A stretch of 64,000 nt of DNA from Daedaleopsis sinensis (GCA_033807695.1 CM066300.1:3720001-3784000); one strand, 5' to 3'. Shown: positions 1-12,295, counted from the stretch's first letter. Program-made: numbers and translations. Notes: generated from the letters alone by a model not told the origin.

Positions 1-813
1 TCCATCGCAACCGCTCTGCCACAGTTCCCAAAATGGGAACAAGTATCGTCGTCCGCACACTGGCGCGTACGCGGAGTATAGAGTAGGGCGAGTACCAAGT
101 TGTTATGCTGCTACTCAATGAGGTTTGCGAACCTCCGATATGAACGGCCACGAGCCTCAGACCCACAGCTGGGGCCACAGACCACAGTCTTGCGTCCGAG
201 TCATGCCATAGCCGCAGCATATATAAGGATGACACTGGCCTACGATAGCGTCCTGCATATTATGCTGTGCGAGCTGGTAATCGTCTAATCGGAGCGTTTC
301 CATCCAGTTAATGATATCAGCTAACTGAATTGAACACATACCGCGTTCAACAAGGTTTGCATGAGGGTGGACTCGGTAGTTGGGTTACGCTCGACTGATT
401 CAGATGAGCGACGTCAAAGGGAGGTCAAGCATATTTATCACGTACCCAGATGTTGCTAGTACGGACTCCTGGCATACTACATACCTATGCCAGGCTATGC
501 TTGCGGTACTGAGTACAGTGCGTCGTGGAGGTCTGCATCTCAACCGCGTGGATGGGTCGCAGCACCTACGTTTAACAATTTCGTGTGAGTATGGCATCAA
601 TGTAGGGAGACGGTCAGACGTACATTGTAGCCCGTGAGCCACTGTCGCATGGTGTACGGGACAAATGCATACAAGTCTGCATATACGATTAGCAGAGCAT
701 CGTATTCAGGCACGCACAGAATACCTTACCTGTTACACTACATACTTATAAAGTAGATGACGAACAAATACACGTAACGGACGCATTAAACGTCGCTGAT
801 ACAAATCCTGCCT
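1..813. other. intergenic, no gene seen
   Basis: This stretch holds only short open frames on both strands. None resembles a known family and none shows consistent donor/acceptor pairs. It lies downstream of the minus-strand Mis12 gene, so its right end probably includes that gene's 3' UTR. I see no tRNA, repeat or mobile element in it. Confidence 0.6.
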
Positions 814-1807
814 TCAACCTGGGGTCACATCCATCCTCGAGTCCACACCCTTTCCCTTGCTTCCGTCCGCAGAGACATCGACATCCTCTCCTCCGACCCG
901 TCCTAGGATGGCCTTCACGTCCTCCGCGCGAGCGATGTCATACGCCGCTGCCGATGTCGCGCCAACCGCGGAGCTTCCCTCCGCAAACGCAGATCCCTCA
1001 CCGGATTCACCCGTCGCTTTCTCCTTCGCCCTCTGCATGAGCTGGTCCACGGCCCAGTTGAGGTAGCCAGTCTTGCTTGTTTCCCATGGCCGCTTGCCGG
1101 GTTCGGGAAGCATGCCAGGTTCCAATGCGGCGGACGAAGGGTCGATTTCGGGGAGAGACTCGACCGCTGCGTGCAAGGACTCCAGCTGGTCGGGGAGGGA
1201 GAGCAGCACTTGTATCTGTGGCGAACGGAGGAAGGCAAGACGGTCATTACGCGCTCGAGTGTGCTTCAGGTCCCTCCCGGATATTCGCGCGGCACGGGTA
1301 AAGAGACGTTTGAGCTTCCGTTGCTGGTTCACAGAATAAGTCAGCGGGAACACACGCTGCGCAGACTGGAAGACGCACCGCATGGACTTTCCTCCTCAGT
1401 TCGTCAATTTCAGCCAGGAGCTCAGCTTCCCGCTCCGGCGGGTGTTCGAGGTTGAGCCCTGCTTGATGTGGGGCTACTATGGGCAAGTCCGCCGGTACGG
1501 CGAAGATGTTCCGCATCGACCACGCCTCGAAGAAGTCAAATGCAACATCGACGTGCGACTCCAAGAGAGTCTGGAAGGACACAAGTCCCTGCTCTATCTC
1601 CTGTGTTGGATCCCATTCTGCGTCCTTCTCTGCACGCGCATCAGCCCATCGTTGAAGAAACTGTTCCATCGCGTCGACACTTTGTCGCGCCTCATCGTTG
1701 GCAATGTTGATGATATCGTCGAGGAGGAATTGAGGTATAAAGCCGAGTAGTTCAGGTAGTAGCACCGAGGGCACTGTCGGTGGGGGACCGGATGGAGGTA
1801 CGCTCAT
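814..1807 (-). CDS. MTW1: Mis12/Mtw1-like kinetochore protein
   Basis: Two exons (1807-1379 and 1323-814) joined by a 55-nt GT-AG intron give about 312 residues. The N-terminal half carries the Mis12 signature: an LLGFIPQFLLDDIINIAND-type helix at about residues 18-36, then 'WSMRNIFAVP' and a coiled coil running through the splice junction ('EIDELRRKVHA/QRKLKRL'). In this family the protein is a subunit of the four-protein MIND/Mis12 complex, which joins inner-kinetochore CENP-C/CENP-T to Ndc80 at centromeres. The C-terminal third is acidic, serine-rich and probably disordered. I chose the ATG at 1807 (MSVPPSG) because the extra residues from the upstream ATG at 1855 look like 5' UTR and the family motif begins soon after. 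It is divergent from the STRIPAK gene, with about 216 bases between the two starts. The assignment rests on motif memory, not alignment. Confidence 0.82.
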
Positions 1808-2023
1808 GGTGGTGGCGATCGAACACAAGACGCGTCGCGTGAACTTGTCCGCCAAACGCGTCGGTCACATTCTATACCACGGGGACTGGGAGCGCCCGTG
1901 ACATGTGACAAAGGACCCCGAGGACGCCGGCGGCAAGCCAGCATGATGGAAAGGTCATGGAAAGTCCAGGCGGACGCGTTCCGTTGCTCTCTACCGTCAC
2001 CTTGAGCGTCGGCCAATCTCGCT

Positions 2024-3210
2024 ATGTACCAGCAATATGACTACGACAACGATCTCATCCGCGCGTGGCAGATCCTCCACGAACTTTCCGAACAGAATGC
2101 GCTGAATCACAAGATGGCCGCGACCCTGGCGTCGCAGGCGCATTCGCTCAAAGTATGCCTACGTCTCGCATATCGCGCTGTCGAACATTCATGCATGCAA
2201 AGCCATCTAGTCTGAGGCGCAAAAAGTGGCAAGCGGCTGCTCGCTGCGGCGCGTAAACTTGGACATCTCGAAAGGTGAGCACGATCGTGAACGCTGTTGA
2301 GCTGAGGCGTTCGCTGTAAGCGACATTGTCTGACGTCCATTCGGTGTGTGCAGAGGCGTTCGAGTCGGACCTGGAGCGTCAGAACGCGCACATCATCATC
2401 GAGAACCACACGCTCCTGCAGGAGAACAAACAGCTATCGGCGTTGCTGAAGGAGTACGAAGAGACTATGGGGACGGTCATGACAAAGTTCCGCAACCACG
2501 CTGTACGTCCCACATCTGCAGCTACCGCGACGCACACACCGATCCTCTCCCCAGTACGCTGCGCAACAACACGAGCTCACGATGACCCGACATTACGAGC
2601 ACCTCCTCCAATGCCTCGACACCTCCCTCGTCCAAAACGACTTCTCCAACAACACCTCCGCCACCCACTCCCTCTACCGCCTCGCCCACAACCTCCGCTC
2701 CCTCATACGCTCCCTGAACGGCGAGCTCCCCGACAGCCCCGAGCACGAGCACGAGCACGAGCACACACACGAGCACGAACACGGACACGGACCCGAACAC
2801 CAACACGAACCCGAGCCCATCCAGACCCACAAGCACGAGCACGAGCACGAGCAGGACCACGCCCCGACGCTCGCCGAGCTCGACGCGCTCCTCGGCGACC
2901 GCGCCGACTGGGCCGTCGAGCGCGAGCACGAGATCGCACGCCTCGAGCGCGAGAACGCGCGCCTGCGCGCCACGCTCGGCGTCGACGCCGCCGCCGCGGA
3001 GGCGCACGGCTGGCTCGCGGACGAGGCGCGCGAGCGTGCGCTGCGCCGCTACGTCGCGCCCGCCCCGTACCGCGACCGCGCGGCGAGCCCCGGGCAGTTC
3101 GGCGTCCGCGGGGGGATGCCCTCGTTCGAGGCTGCCGCGCACGTCGTCGGGGGCAGCATGGGCATGAACATGGGAGGGGGTATGAACATGAACATGAACA
3201 TGAATATGAA

Positions 3211-3241
<31 letters not shown>

Positions 3242-3466
3242 CCCGGGCCCGTCGGTCCTGCGCCGATGATGCTCCCGCCCCAGGGCGCGGGCGGCGGCGC
3301 GCCGGGGGGCAACATGATGCAGCCGGGCATGCGGGGGGCGCAGGGGCGGCGGACGGCGATGTTCGGCCGCGGGCGGGGCGGGCCGCCGTTCTGGGACGGG
3401 GTGCAGCCCGTGCAGGAGCGGCCGTGGCAGATGCAGGGAGGCGGCGGATTCGACCTCGGACGGTGA
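2024..3466 (+). CDS. SIKE/FGFR1OP2-like coiled-coil STRIPAK protein with His/Glu and Met/Gly repeats
   Basis: Exons 2024-2152, 2217-2274, 2354-2502 and 2555-3466 join in frame to 415 residues. The N-terminal ~110 residues match the SIKE/FGFR1OP2 coiled coil: '[17 protein letters not shown]', then '[20 protein letters not shown]' and 'VMTKFRNHA'. In this family the protein (Csc2 in fission yeast, SCI1 in Sordaria) belongs to the PP2A-containing STRIPAK/SIP complex, which controls septation, cell fusion and fruiting-body development. The downstream half is unusual. It has alternating His-Glu runs at about 2740-2860, a second short coiled coil ('[13 protein letters not shown]'), a Met-Asn/Met-Gly dipeptide tract at 3157-3240 and a Gly/Pro-rich tail. 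Those parts are probably disordered and give long spurious frames on both strands. The family call is firm for the N-terminus. The role of the tail is unknown. Confidence 0.78.
2740..2860 (+). repeat. degenerate GAGCAC (Glu-His) hexamer repeat inside the STRIPAK gene
   Basis: Tandem GAGCAC-like units encode alternating Glu-His residues, with some Thr, Gly, Gln and Pro replacements, interrupted by a Pro/Gln stretch and then resumed. The unit length of six bases keeps the reading frame, so expansions and contractions would stay in frame. Confidence 0.85.
3157..3240 (+). repeat. ATGAAC/ATGGGC hexamer repeat (Met-Asn / Met-Gly)
   Basis: A run of ATG-AAC units changes into ATG-GGC units, encoding Met-Asn and Met-Gly dipeptides in the frame of the STRIPAK-like gene. 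The unit is again six bases, like the Glu-His tract upstream, which suggests replication slippage within coding sequence. Confidence 0.85.
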
Positions 3467-4258
3467 CGCTTGTGTTTGTGTTACTGCAGCTTCGTTCGTG
3501 GCCCTACATGCATACCTGTGTTTCTTTCTGTACACATTTCGCTTTCGTGGACTAATCATCGCTTCTGCCTGCTCCAACGTGCATCTTGCGGGGGCACACC
3601 GCACGACATAAAGCTAAAGGCATAAGTCGTTGTATAGAGAGTGCAACTAGATACAGGGGAAGCGCGAGTGATATCACCGGGGCGGGTATGTATAGGTGGA
3701 TGAGGGGGATACTCGTACAACAACGTACACAGCGCACTGTGCATACGTGTCTACCAAAGACGTGCATGGCGTGCAGCAAAGCGTGAGGGAGAAGCCGGGA
3801 CGGGGCGCATTAGACATTATACCGCGAGAGTCCTAGGCGATTATGCATATGGGCGGGGCGGGTGCGCCGCAGCGGAGGCTCTAACCCCCAGGCAGCCACA
3901 AGTACACTGCCCCACTGCGGCGACCGACCCATGGAGAGGAAGACGGGGAGGATGGGGAGGTGGCGCGGTAGGTGCGTGAAGAACGAGAGTGCGTGGATAG
4001 AAGGCAATGCGATGCAAGTGTATGCCAATAATTAGAGAGGACGCGAAATGGGGCGGGTGGTATTAGTGGGTCGTAACGGGGGCGTAGCGTTCGTAAAAGC
4101 GCGAAAGCAGAATAGCGCAGAGCGGTGTGCAAATGCACAGTTCATAACGTGGATCATCAAGACAGCGGCAAGAAAATTGGGTGTGGATGCGATGCGGATA
4201 GCTGGACAGCGGGTGAGCAAGCAGTAGACGTGATAGACAGACAGCGAGCGCGACGTAC
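3467..4258. other. convergent 3' region, no gene seen
   Basis: This 790-base gap separates the stop of the STRIPAK-like gene (+) from the stop of the low-complexity gene (-). Open frames here are short and unrecognisable. It most likely contains the two 3' UTRs. Confidence 0.6.
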
Positions 4259-6612
4259 CTAGTGGGCGCAGCTGACTTGCCACCCGAGGCTGCTCTGGCC
4301 GATGCCTTCCCAGGCGATGCCGACCATCTTCTCCTTGCCAGCGGCCAGACTGCCGTCGCGCGCACGGTGCCAGGTGAGGGCGTGTGACTGGCAGACGTTG
4401 TGCAGCGCCTGGAGGCGGAGGAGGATAGGGTTGGCGACCGGGCGCGGGCGCGGGAGGCGGGTGCCCGGCTGGTACGGTGGTCGGAACGGCGAGCGTGGCA
4501 GCGGCGGCGGGAGCGGGAAGACACGCTCGAATACTGGGAGCGTGCCGCCAGACGGCGGGGAGAGAGGGATGAGGGTACGTTGATACTGCGCGGCCTCGTC
4601 TTCCAGCGATGCATCTACGGCAGTGAAGAGGTGGACGTCCAGCGAGCACGCACGGTATCCCTGGGGCCTGAGCCTGCCGCCGGAACGGTCGCGCTTCGAG
4701 GCGCACCGTACACGAGCTGGCGAACAGGAGCGGGAACGCGACAGAGACTGTCCGCCATAGAGGTCGACCCCGGCGGAGAACATTGTTGCCTTGACGTATG
4801 CACGCTGGAACTGGGAGGCAAAGTCGATGATTGTGGATACAGAACGACCAACCCGGTGCACAAGACTCGAAGGGCTTGGAGGCGGGGAGAGGTCGTCTGA
4901 TTGGTTGGCCGCGTCCTGACGTCGTGTAAGAGGACGCCCGCGGCCGATCGCGAGAGGCTCCTTGCGCTTCGGCTTCGGAGGGGCAAGTGGATGGTCTGCG
5001 ACCGGAATTGTAGGGGTCACCGGCGGCCTGGAGGACTGTCTCCGTGTACGTATCGGGGAGTCTTCGGGCGGAGAAGAGGATAACGGTCCATCGAGGATGG
5101 TAGAAGGCTTGGTAGGCGTGAGGGGGGATGACGACGGTGTGGTGAGTGCGGTGGAGGCAGATCGGAAGGAGCCCTTGCTCGCGAACGAGAACCAGGAGCC
5201 GGAGGAACGTGTGGCAGTAGAGACAGAGGAAGACGTTTCCGACGACGTACTCGACACAGACTCCATCGTCGAGGTGCGTGCGACCCGAGTTACTGCAGGA
5301 GGTTTCACCTTCTGGATGCGCCGTGCCGGCAGTGTCTCCTGACAAGGTTTGACCTTCTCTTCTCCCTTGTCCACCGGTCCGAGCAGGATGGCAAGGAGGT
5401 CGGCTTGGTGGGGCCTGCAGTGGGCGTAGGAACGACTGTGTTCGTCCTCTGCGAAAAGCGGGCCGTGCATGGCGGTGAGAACGTCGGAGAATTGAACTGA
5501 ACGCGAGATACTCTTCGCGTGTTGCATGACGAAGTCCCTCTGCGCTCTCGGGAGAGAGAGCAGATCCTTATCGGACGGGGAGCGACTGCAGGAGGGGGAA
5601 AGGGAGAGGGGGCGTGAGGGGGGAGAGGGCATGATGTCGTACAGGAACAAGCCGGGGTCGTCGACGTTGTCCTTCGCACGGGCAGGCTTCGACACCTCGC
5701 ACCGGCGTTCCGCATTGGATCATAGCAGACGAGCTGACGCGGTTGCGCGCTGGCTGTCCCTAGCTGGCTTCCCCGGGCGGCACGTGCAGCTTCGGCCTTG
5801 CGGACGCGCTCACGCTCGCGTTCCTTCTCGCGACGCTCCCTCTCGCGGCGTTCGCGATGGACCTGCTCCCGCTCGCGTGCAACACGCTCGCGCTCACCTC
5901 GAACCTTTAGCAGACTGTGCTCCCAAACTCGCTCACACCGTCTGAGGCGCTCCTCCCTTTCGCGTCGCTTGCGTGCTTCGCGCGCACGGCGTTCGGCTTC
6001 TTGCACGCGTGCTTCAGCGTCGGCATCCAGACGGAGGCCGCCTTCGGGGACGAAGGAGCTCGAAAAGTCTTCGTCGCGGACGGCGGCTATGCGAGGGTCG
6101 TCGTCGCCACTGACTTCGATTCCACGAAGCTTGAGGAGAAGGATCTTGGCGAGATGCATGTTCTCGAGCGCGTAGGCGACGTGCATCTGGTCCTGCAGGG
6201 AGCGAGGCGGTGAGGGGGGCGAATCATAGTAGTCAAGGGGACGCTCGAGCGTGTAGGACTGGTCGGCGTCTGGGGGCGTGAGGGGACCGAGGGGCGTTTG
6301 TTCAGAGGCGTCGGAGATGACGCTGCTGGAAGAATGGGTCCTCGGGATAGTGTCGGAGGGAGAGGTGGAGAGAGAAGAGGACTGATAGAGAGGCGAGGGG
6401 GGCGGGGGGAGGCGTGACGAGGACGCGACGGGTTGGGAAGATGGTTTGGACGAGTCGCGTGCGTCACAGAGGGATTGTTTGGGGGCGGGTGACAGCGAGC
6501 ACGCGCACAGGTGCCTTTGTGCACAGCGGTGGTCGGGGGCGTGGATGAGGTGGCGAGGGCTGCGTGCGAGGGCGATGGGGGACACCTCTCGTGAGCGGCC
6601 GCGGCGGTCCAT
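4259..6612 (-). CDS. hypothetical basidiomycete protein, low complexity with charged coiled coil
   Basis: Not recognised. I chose the ATG at 6612 because it sits in a strong context (CCGCCATGG); ATGs at 6711 and 6744 are also in frame. The N-terminal part is Ser/Pro-rich, then comes a more ordered segment ('YALENMHLAKILLLKLRGIE', about 6160-6100) and a long Arg/Glu-rich helix (about 6030-5800) that should form a coiled coil or single helix. The rest is in another frame and runs from about 5695 to the stop at 4259. It contains 'DDPGLFLYDIMP', Ser-rich linkers and a compact C-terminal segment ('ASLEDEAAQYQRTLIPLSPP', then 'LHNVCQSHALTWHRARDGSL'). The reading frame must change between about 5790 and 5696. 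The only AG there is at 5697-5696 and no strong donor pairs with it, so the junction is unresolved: a weak intron or a frameshift. Function unknown. Confidence 0.6.
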
Positions 6613-9600
6613 GGCGGGCGCGGGTGGGGAGCGTGACTGGGAGGGAAAGGGGAAGGAGATCAGAGAAGGGGACGGTGACGACTGCAACGGGCTTATACGT
6701 ACGTGCGACATGGCACAACGTGGGAATCTTAATCCAGTGGCCACCGCAGATACGAGATGCCTCGAGGCGGCGTCTGCTGCAACGCGTTCTCGTCAGATCT
6801 CCCCGTCTTCGAGCCGGGCGTCTCAAAGCTCACAGGTCTGCAGCAATCGGATGTGGAGGAAGATATCTCTCGTCCCGCGAGGTCCTCCCAACATATACTC
6901 CTCCAGCTACCTCCGTCGCAAAGCGGCTCTCCAAAGCTTCTACGCTGCAAAGGAGGGGGGTCTTAGCCGACCGCACTAGTCTCCCGCTGCTTTATGAAAC
7001 AATCACCCGCCCCCCGCCTTTGTTCGTTCCGTCGTCCTTTGTGTCGCTCGGCCACCCGCCGCCACCCGGAGGACAGATCGGAGCCATACCCTCCTCCCGC
7101 TAGCTACATATGCCGCAGCTGCACAACTCGGAATCTCCAGCCAAGCCTGCATACGACCGATCAACATCACTTCCATCCAACACGTTCCTGCAGCGTGCTC
7201 GCAGAGCATCCCATTCTCCATCTAGCTCTCCTTGGGGCTCCTCCCTCTCCTCCCTCCACCTCCTCTCCACCGCCGTCCTACCTACTCACTTTACTTGCCT
7301 TCCTGGGAACACAGTTCCTGGACCTGTTCAAGACCTCCTGACATATCAAGCCCTCGACCACATTTCGCACTCCGTCGCGACCAGCGATATATGGTGAGCA
7401 CTGTCGCTGCTACAAGCTGCTACACCAAACCTTCGCGCAATCTGCCGCGCATTCCGTCCGCCACAGCTGCCGTAGCATGTGCTTCCCATCTCGTACTTGT
7501 CCCGTCCATCCCGCGTACACCGACTTGCTCCCGCCGGATGCCGCTTCTCTCTGCCTTTATCGCTCCAGAACACACGGCGTCCCAGCATGATCCAACGATC
7601 GTCCCTCCGCATGCGGGCAACAGCCTACGGCCCAGGACCGGTCTCTATACTTGGCCATCTGCCCACGTCCTCGAACAAACTCCCGCACCCGGCCTGGCAC
7701 CCGCATCTCCCGCCGCGCGCGTGCGCCCGACCCAGGCCGCCACGCCCGCTACGCTTTGCATATAGGCTTAAGCTTTCGCGCCCCTGCGTTCTCAGACGTC
7801 GCGGACCAGGTCGGGCTCCCAGGCTGTCTCGCCGCAGGAGGCGCACTCCGTGCCGCACAAACCGATGCACGCTCTCGGCCTTTTTCTCCCTCAGGTCCTC
7901 TTCGACCCCGGGCGGCGCAGATTGGCCAGCCTCGCGCCGCCACCTGTTGCAGTCGCAGTCCCCGGCACCGCGAACCGAAGAAGACGGTGCCCTCAGGCTC
8001 TCGTCTCACTGAAAAGTACGTACAGATGTCTGACTCCGAGCCCGTACTCGTGCCACCGCGGACAGGAATAGGCTCATGGGGAGATAGGACGCGGACGTAG
8101 AGCGTCCATGACAGTTGTGTTCGATAGATTGTTGTGTCTCTTATCTGCTCAGATTGTGTTCTGGACAAGATCCGTCGCTCGAGGCCCACATATCTGTGTT
8201 TCGCACTGAGAACATGGAGTCGAGCTATGAACGGGAGTAGCACCATCCAGCACATGCACCGCGCGCTTCCAACTTATGAATTGGCGCCCGTGGGCAGAGC
8301 GCGATACTTACTGCCTCCGGCCGTCGTGACTCGTGGTCAATAATCTGAGTGCCCCACCGCTGGGAGCCGCCTCCCATAGTTGCCTCGCTCTGCACGAGAG
8401 GCCCGCCGCGGGGAGGGCGGCACGTGTGGGCTCGTGGGGGACCTGCAGAGGGAGCTAGCTCCACAACGCCGGGGCTAAGATCGGAATCGGAGGGTAGAAA
8501 TGGCCTCCCTCTCCTGCCACGCCGCAAATCCATCACCACTCCTCCTCATGCGCACCCAACACGAGGCCTGCCGGTGCGCACTCGTCCACCCAGATAGCTC
8601 CCACCCCCGTCCCTCTGCCGCTGCCGCTGCCGCTGCGGCGGTAGTAGAGCCTGCAGCTGGCTATCCACCACTTGCTATTTGTGCTCTAGCGGTCCGTGCG
8701 CGACTCTGGCATATCCGCTGCTGCGTAGACCTATACGCGTACGTATACGCAGCGCGGTCGACGCGTAAGCCAGTGCTCGCTACGCTGGCCCAGCTCAACA
8801 TATCTACTTAATTGACGTCGTCTCCCAGATAGCCACCGGGCTTGCTGTGCACGCTCCAGTTCGCGTCTAGATGCCCCCACCACGGGCAGTTTCCCATCCG
8901 CCATTGGCATTGGCATTGAACAGACGGCCGACGGAGAGGGCACACCTTCTACACGGATGAGCCTGATCAGTGATCCGACCGCAAGAAGCACGTCTCGCAG
9001 CGTCTCGGTCTCGGGCGAGCAAGTACGACCAATCCCCTTCTCACCTAGGCTGCTGTGGCGGCATCTTCAACTTGTCTCGGATCCCCAGGCTCCAACTTCC
9101 GGCCGTGAGCAGGCGCGACAGCTTGTCGGACATATCACCCCATCGCATCAACGACGGCGCCGCGCGCGCGAAGGTACTTACGTCCGGGGCGTCGTGCCAA
9201 CGTCGACGCGCGATACGCGACCGCGCGTTGGACTTGCCCCTACGCGTTCGCGAGCCAGACGCGTACGTCCGTGAAGACAACTTGTCGGATCTCAGGGTGA
9301 GTGCCCTATCACATACACCCTCGTTCCGTTCGCACCCCCCTCGACGCTCCCGTCGCGTGACCGTGCCAGCGAGCCTCGCCCTCCGGCCTCGTCTGGGTGT
9401 GAGATATTGAGAGGGGGCGCGTGTCGAGCTACTCCACCACTACCACGACCAGCGAGCGCCTGCAGCCGACCGCAGTGCAGGCGATCCTGAGAGCCTTGCT
9501 GGGCATGACGCTCGGAGTCTGCAGCCCGTGACGACACGCCCTCCCGTTCGAAGACGAAGCCGCGTGCTTCTTCGAGATCTATGCATATGGGTGGAGCGTC

Positions 9601-9653
9601 GCATTGCGTGGCCCGGCTTCGCGCGCATCGGTCATCATCGACATCGGCATTAG

Positions 9654-9855
9654 CCTGAGCTCGTCGGTGGCCACTGGTTGAGAACGCTGTCGTCCTTGCC
9701 CCTGCTTGAGGATCTGGGTCGTCGGGTGCGTGTGGGGTAGCTCATGTACGCGGATGTGGCCCAGGCAGCCCTTCGGAGCGCCTGCATATGACATCCACTG
9801 GGAGAGCGCCGACGTGGGGTCTCCCCGTCCGTCTCTCTGGACGTCGGTCTTGTGA
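9654..9855 (+). pseudogene. possible F-box/leucine-rich protein remnant
   Basis: The frame from 9654 reads 'HWLRTLSSLPLLEDLGRR' up to a GTGCGT at 9726. Using the AG at 9767-9768 it continues in frame as 'PFGAPAYDIHWESADVGS' and stops after 'WTSVL' at about 9855. The leucine spacing and the 'SLPLLEDL' turn resemble the leucine-rich half of agaricomycete F-box proteins, a very large family. Further downstream frames near 9960-10020 ('KLRYFALVFVADVSRTF') and 10270-10340 ('CDLRTLSHLHLWPN') have similar texture. The implied intron is only 43 nt, no F-box motif was seen and stops separate the pieces. A broken copy is therefore more likely than an intact gene. This is an inference from texture, not a firm family match. 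Confidence 0.25.
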
Positions 9856-11081
9856 CGATGCATCGACTTGCAATGCGTAAGAGAAGAGTGCAGAAAGGCA
9901 CCCGCTTGGAGGTCTAGGCTGACAGTCGGACACCCCTACGACGAACCAGCCCGAAGCGTTGGCAAGCTTAGGTACTTTGCGCTCGTGTTCGTTGCCGATG
10001 TATCGCGAACCTTCGCCGCATAACGCTGGCCACCGGATCTCTGCCCTGCTGCATATGAGGCCACACGAGCTCGACGACTAACCCGATGTCCTTTTCTCGC
10101 CGGTCAAATGATCGCGACGCTGACCGTCGCGCACAGATCTATCTCACGAGATCCTCCAATGCCACAATATGCCATTAGAACGGCTTCCCCGAACCTCTCG
10201 ACGAGACGCCTCTCCTACCGGAGCAAGCAATGCAGACCTCCGTTCCGCTTCTACTGGACGTTCGTGGCCCTTCACGCTCGCTTGCGATTTGCGAACCCTC
10301 AGTCACCTCCACCTCTGGCCGAACGCTTCCTTCTTTGTCATGCCCCCCGGCCTTCGCATACGAAGATACCCCTGAAAGTTGTAGTTGCGGCCGACCACAA
10401 CCATCCGTTTGCTGCCGTAACTCGAACCTACCGCAGCCTCTCTACCAGCAGCACTCGGCACTCGCTTCCATTGTCATACGGAGTACAAGAGCGGGTCACA
10501 CGGCAGACGTCCTCTGCCCTTCCTCTCACCGTTCTTAACTTCGCCGCAACGAACAGACTCCGCGTTGGGTCGTGAAGAAGTTGCCCGATTTGCACCGTCG
10601 TTACTGGACGCCGCAGTGCAAGACCTGTCGCAGCACCCCCCCTCGACTCTGCACCCTTCCTTCTGCACCCTCTTTCTGTCAAACTCGTCCAGTGTTCCTG
10701 CAGCGTCCCCTCCCAGACCAATCGTTCCCATGTGTGCGCTTCTGGCAAGGTTCAGAACTTCGTATGTGGTTCAGGTTCGTCCGGGTACTGAATGTCCACC
10801 ATCGATCAACTCCGCGAGCAGCACTGGGCCTTCATTAACTCGGCCCAGAGTCTTCCATGCGTTGGTATGCTTCCGCGGCGCTCTCAGCTCCCCTCGTGAT
10901 CGCGATGGCCCTCCTGCCTAATGGGGTCGCGCGGGCACAATGAACAACACCCCGATCGCTATACATTCACCTGCAAGCTGCCGCCGGGCACGCTGCGACG
11001 CTGTAGCGGTCGCTAAGTAAGAGGTACGCACCGTGTACTATGTACCGTGTGGGGATACGCTGAACGTGGCTGATTAGATCG

Positions 11082-12020
11082 ATGCGTGCCGTCCAGACTT
11101 GTTTCGCGAGTGACAGAACACGAAGCCAGCAAGGGGCGACGCAGCACGCGTGCTGCACTTGCCGACCTTCTTCTTCCGTGAACCTCCCCCATGTTTCGGA
11201 TGCGCTTTCCATGACCATCTGGGAAGCCCACGGACCCTCTGTGGCTGGTCGATCATCGATGGATACGGTGCAGCGTGCCCATCATGTACGCTCTGCTGCG
11301 TGCGCGTGCCGCGCTCGTACCCTCTGTCGCCCACAAATCCCTGTCTGCAGTGCTGTTGCACCCCCGCGTTCCGCAGCTCTGTCTCTCGATGGCCGCTTGG
11401 GGCAGATGGCCTGCTCTCATCGCCATCGCCATCGCCCATCTGACATCCCGAACGCGCACGGTTCGGCGTTCGCCCACAGTGACATCTCGCCCATCGCGAC
11501 CTTCGATGATCTGTCCCGACTCGGAACAACTCCTCCTGGCCTGCCCCCTCTAAACACATCCCATGCGTGTGCGATCGATAACGAAGCCACCCCGGACCTC
11601 CATTCGCAAACATGGCCCGACAATCTGGCATGGGCAAGACGGCCGAGGGACGACGGACGACTGCAGCCTCGGCGAGTGCTCATCAATGCTCATGTGTCCA
11701 CGGATGGGCCGCGCGTCGTCGCGCATCCATCGCGTGCTGCCCCTGGCTCACGGCCTGGCCACATCGCGCTCCCATCACCCATTGGCTCGTTCCCGCACCT
11801 CCACTCGACACACACTCCGCTCCACCCGTGCAGATCCGGGGAAAGGCGGGGGGCGAGTTACGCTTTCAGGACACTGAACAGGGAACCTCGGGCGTACTTC
11901 GCTCGTCCGCACGTCTCCCCTGCTCCGACGACGAATGGGAGCGGCCCGTTGACATGGACTATCGAGATGGCAGAGCGCAGGCGGCAGGACGAGACGCGGC
12001 GCGCGCGGTTTGCCCGATGA
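11082..12020 (+). other. 312-codon open frame of doubtful coding status
   Basis: This is the longest uninterrupted frame in the gene-poor stretch. It is rich in Arg, His, Pro and Ser and contains no domain I recognise. Parts look protein-like (for example around 11470-11640, and 'EMAERRRQDETRRARFAR' at the end). However, the +2 frame from 11612 to 12316 is also open and equally protein-like ('SDDEWERPVDMDYRDG' near 11930), and the minus strand is open for 187 codons. Simultaneous openness in several frames is expected where stop codons are rare because of base composition. Confidence 0.2.
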
Positions 12021-12295
12021 CGAAGCGACGCGCAGCGCGATCTCCCTTCGACTCCCCTGGGCACTGTGGGCAGCCCCTCGATCAAGATCTGATCTCCCTC
12101 TCCTCCTCTCCTCCTCTTGGCCTTGCTCAAGCAACAGCGCATACTCAACTATACTCAAGAGCACATATCACCCACAGCTCCACCCATCTCAGACCCAATG
12201 ACCGGTGCACGCGAGGAACACCATTGCATCATCAATCGATCCTCGCTCGTCGTCCTCCGCGTCACCCCGCTCGGCAAGCTGCAGAATCGCCGCGA

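Noticed and set aside
2522..3604. 360-codon minus-strand frame and a 409-codon Arg-rich plus-strand frame over the STRIPAK gene
   Set aside because: Both are out-of-frame readings of the GAGCAC and ATGGGC repeats. The SIKE-type coiled coil and clean splice sites fix the real frame.
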